Positions 20,820-21,877 of a stretch of DNA of 21,877 nt are shown here, in pieces; the first letter of the stretch is position 1; the number at the start of each line of letters is the position of its first letter. The DNA comes from JBOHPP01 sp050731755 (lineage in GTDB: Bacteria; Methylomirabilota; Methylomirabilia; Rokubacteriales; CSP1-6). The stretch covers positions 1 through 21,877 of the forward strand of contig JBOHPP010000109.1 of the NCBI GenBank assembly GCA_050731755.1. The letters are read 5' to 3'. The notes beneath the pieces were generated by a model, which had not been told where the DNA came from, did not search any database, and saw nothing but the letters and a program-made list of their open reading frames with translations. Position numbers and translations under genes: made by a program.

Positions 20820-21877
20820 GTGACCAGTTCTCCGATCATCTTCTGGACGACGCGCGACTGGGTGGAGGCGATCGCCGCCCTCCCGGCGGACGGCCCCCTA
20901 CCCTGCCGGACAGTACTGGTTCCCCGCGAGCGGGTGGCCCATGCCCTCCGGCGCGAACTGATCCGCGCCGGCCACGCCAGCGTCCTGGCCGGCACTCGCT
21001 TCATCCCCGTTCCGGCCGCTGCCGCCGCCGTGCTTCAGGCTGCCGGCGTCGAATTCACGCCGGGCGAGGAAGCCCTGCGCGCGAGCCGGCTCCTGGCGCT
21101 GTTCCACGAGCCCCTGCAGCTCCAGCACTTCTCCACTCGCCTGCTCGAGGAGAAGCCCGGCTGGGACGAGGCGTTCGGCCGGACGATTACAGACCTGGAA
21201 GCGGCCGGGCTGTCGCCCGAGGCGCTGGAGGCGGAGGGAGACGCGCGGCTGACAGACGTCGCCACGATCTGGCGCGCGCTGAACCGCCTGGCGGGAGCAT
21301 CGTGGACAACAGCGAGGATCTATCGCGAGGCGGTCAGCCTTCTCGAGCGCCAGCCGACGCTCTGGCCTTTCCCCGGCCCAGCCCTCGTCACCGCAATGGG
21401 ACATGAAACTGGCGCGGAGGCGAGCTTCTTGCGCTCCATTCCCGGCGCGACACTCGGGCTGCTCGCCGCCAGGCCGCTCCGCGAGCGCCACCTGGAACGC
21501 GTCGAGGCTGTCTACGGGCGCGCGGCCAGAACGGCCCTCCTCGCAGCGCCGCCGCGGGCCAGCGCCACGGAGCGCGACCTGCTAGCTTCCTACCTCTTCG
21601 AGCCGCCCCGCGTGCTGGGCGACCCCACCCGGCCCAGGAGCACCGGCCCCGACGATACCGTGCGGCTCGAGGAGCACGCGGGCGTCGAGGCCGAGCTCGA
21701 GGCCACGGCCGACTGGGTGGCCGAGCAGGTCGCCGACGGCATCGCGCTCGAGGACATCGCCGTCCTGCTTCCCTCCCTGGACCCGCTCGCCGCGCTCGTC
21801 GCCGAACGACTAGGACGCCTGCCCTGGCACGACGGCACGATGCCCACGCCCGAGGGCGCCTGTCGTCCGGCCATGCC
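20820..21877 (+). CDS. AddB-like helicase-nuclease (PD-(D/E)XK family), partial
   Basis: From a GTG at 20820 (TSSPIIFWTTRDWVEAIAAL) the frame is open to the window edge, 352 codons. The N-terminal segment TVLVPRERVAHALRRELIRAG and the later VRLEEHAGVEAELEATADWV...GIALEDIAVLLPSLDPL match the AddB-type inactivated UvrD-like helicase: the first an analogue of the degenerate motif I region, the second the conserved E-x3-E-x3-A ... DIAVLLP strand. Such proteins end in a PD-(D/E)XK nuclease domain and resect double-strand breaks with an AddA partner. The C-terminal nuclease part is outside the window. Confidence 0.7.
   Translation, partial: MTSSPIIFWTTRDWVEAIAALPADGPLPCRTVLVPRERVAHALRRELIRAGHASVLAGTRFIPVPAAAAAVLQAAGVEFTPGEEALRASRLLALFHEPLQLQHFSTRLLEEKPGWDEAFGRTITDLEAAGLSPEALEAEGDARLTDVATIWRALNRLAGASWTTARIYREAVSLLERQPTLWPFPGPALVTAMGHETGAEASFLRSIPGATLGLLAARPLRERHLERVEAVYGRAARTALLAAPPRASATERDLLASYLFEPPRVLGDPTRPRSTGPDDTVRLEEHAGVEAELEATADWVAEQVADGIALEDIAVLLPSLDPLAALVAERLGRLPWHDGTMPTPEGACRPAM

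Noticed and set aside
1..21877. CRISPR arrays, tRNA, rRNA, transposase genes
   Set aside because: None seen on either strand.

Overview
This is a high-GC bacterial window, most likely from an uncultivated soil or sediment lineage of the Rokubacteria/Methylomirabilota type. The hints are a zinc-ribbon/class III cyclase/AAA/TPR giant protein, an F420-type LLM oxidoreductase, a WYL regulator and many small DUF4258/DUF2283/DUF433/HVO_A0114-type toxin-antitoxin genes. The taxonomy is an inference from gene content; there is no rRNA or marker gene here.

Left third (1-8562, all minus strand): one long, tightly packed operon. A sigma70-like promoter (8534-8562) precedes a spermidine/putrescine-type ABC importer (ATPase, Tat-exported binding protein, two permeases). 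It is followed directly by a ureidoglycolate lyase (allA family), a PuuE-type allantoinase, an LLM-class oxidoreductase, and a carrier-protein/fatty-acyl-AMP-ligase fusion that runs off the left edge. The first six genes read as uptake and breakdown of a ureide (allantoin-like) nitrogen source. The allantoate-to-ureidoglycolate step is not in view.

Middle (8563-15540): an accessory region of small genes and gene fragments. It holds a DUF4258/DUF2283 pair with a good promoter, a remnant antitoxin, a second DUF2283 gene with only the tail of its DUF4258 partner, and a NERD-domain membrane protein. It also holds a broken TIR-like (YSIHDLSRV...PRFNMPFELG) gene flanked by 99-bp direct repeats, a WYL regulator, a divergent DUF433/PIN toxin-antitoxin pair, and a small membrane protein with a 96-aa companion. 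A dyad of the form GTGAC-N7-GTCAC recurs across this region and again in front of the last gene.

Right third (15541-21877): a 1117-aa adenylate cyclase/ATPase/TPR signalling protein with a palindrome inside its promoter spacer. Then comes a mosaic of truncated toxin-antitoxin pieces (19.0-19.7 kb): the head of a WYL gene, a frameshifted DUF6516/HVO_A0114 pair behind a near-consensus promoter, and the first 44 bp of the PIN gene copied again. A second copy of the DUF2283 gene and an intact MazE/MazF pair follow. The MazF start lies in a perfect 12-bp hairpin capped by a C(UUCG)G tetraloop in the mRNA. The window ends inside an AddB-like recombination nuclease gene. No tRNA, rRNA, CRISPR array or complete insertion sequence was seen.
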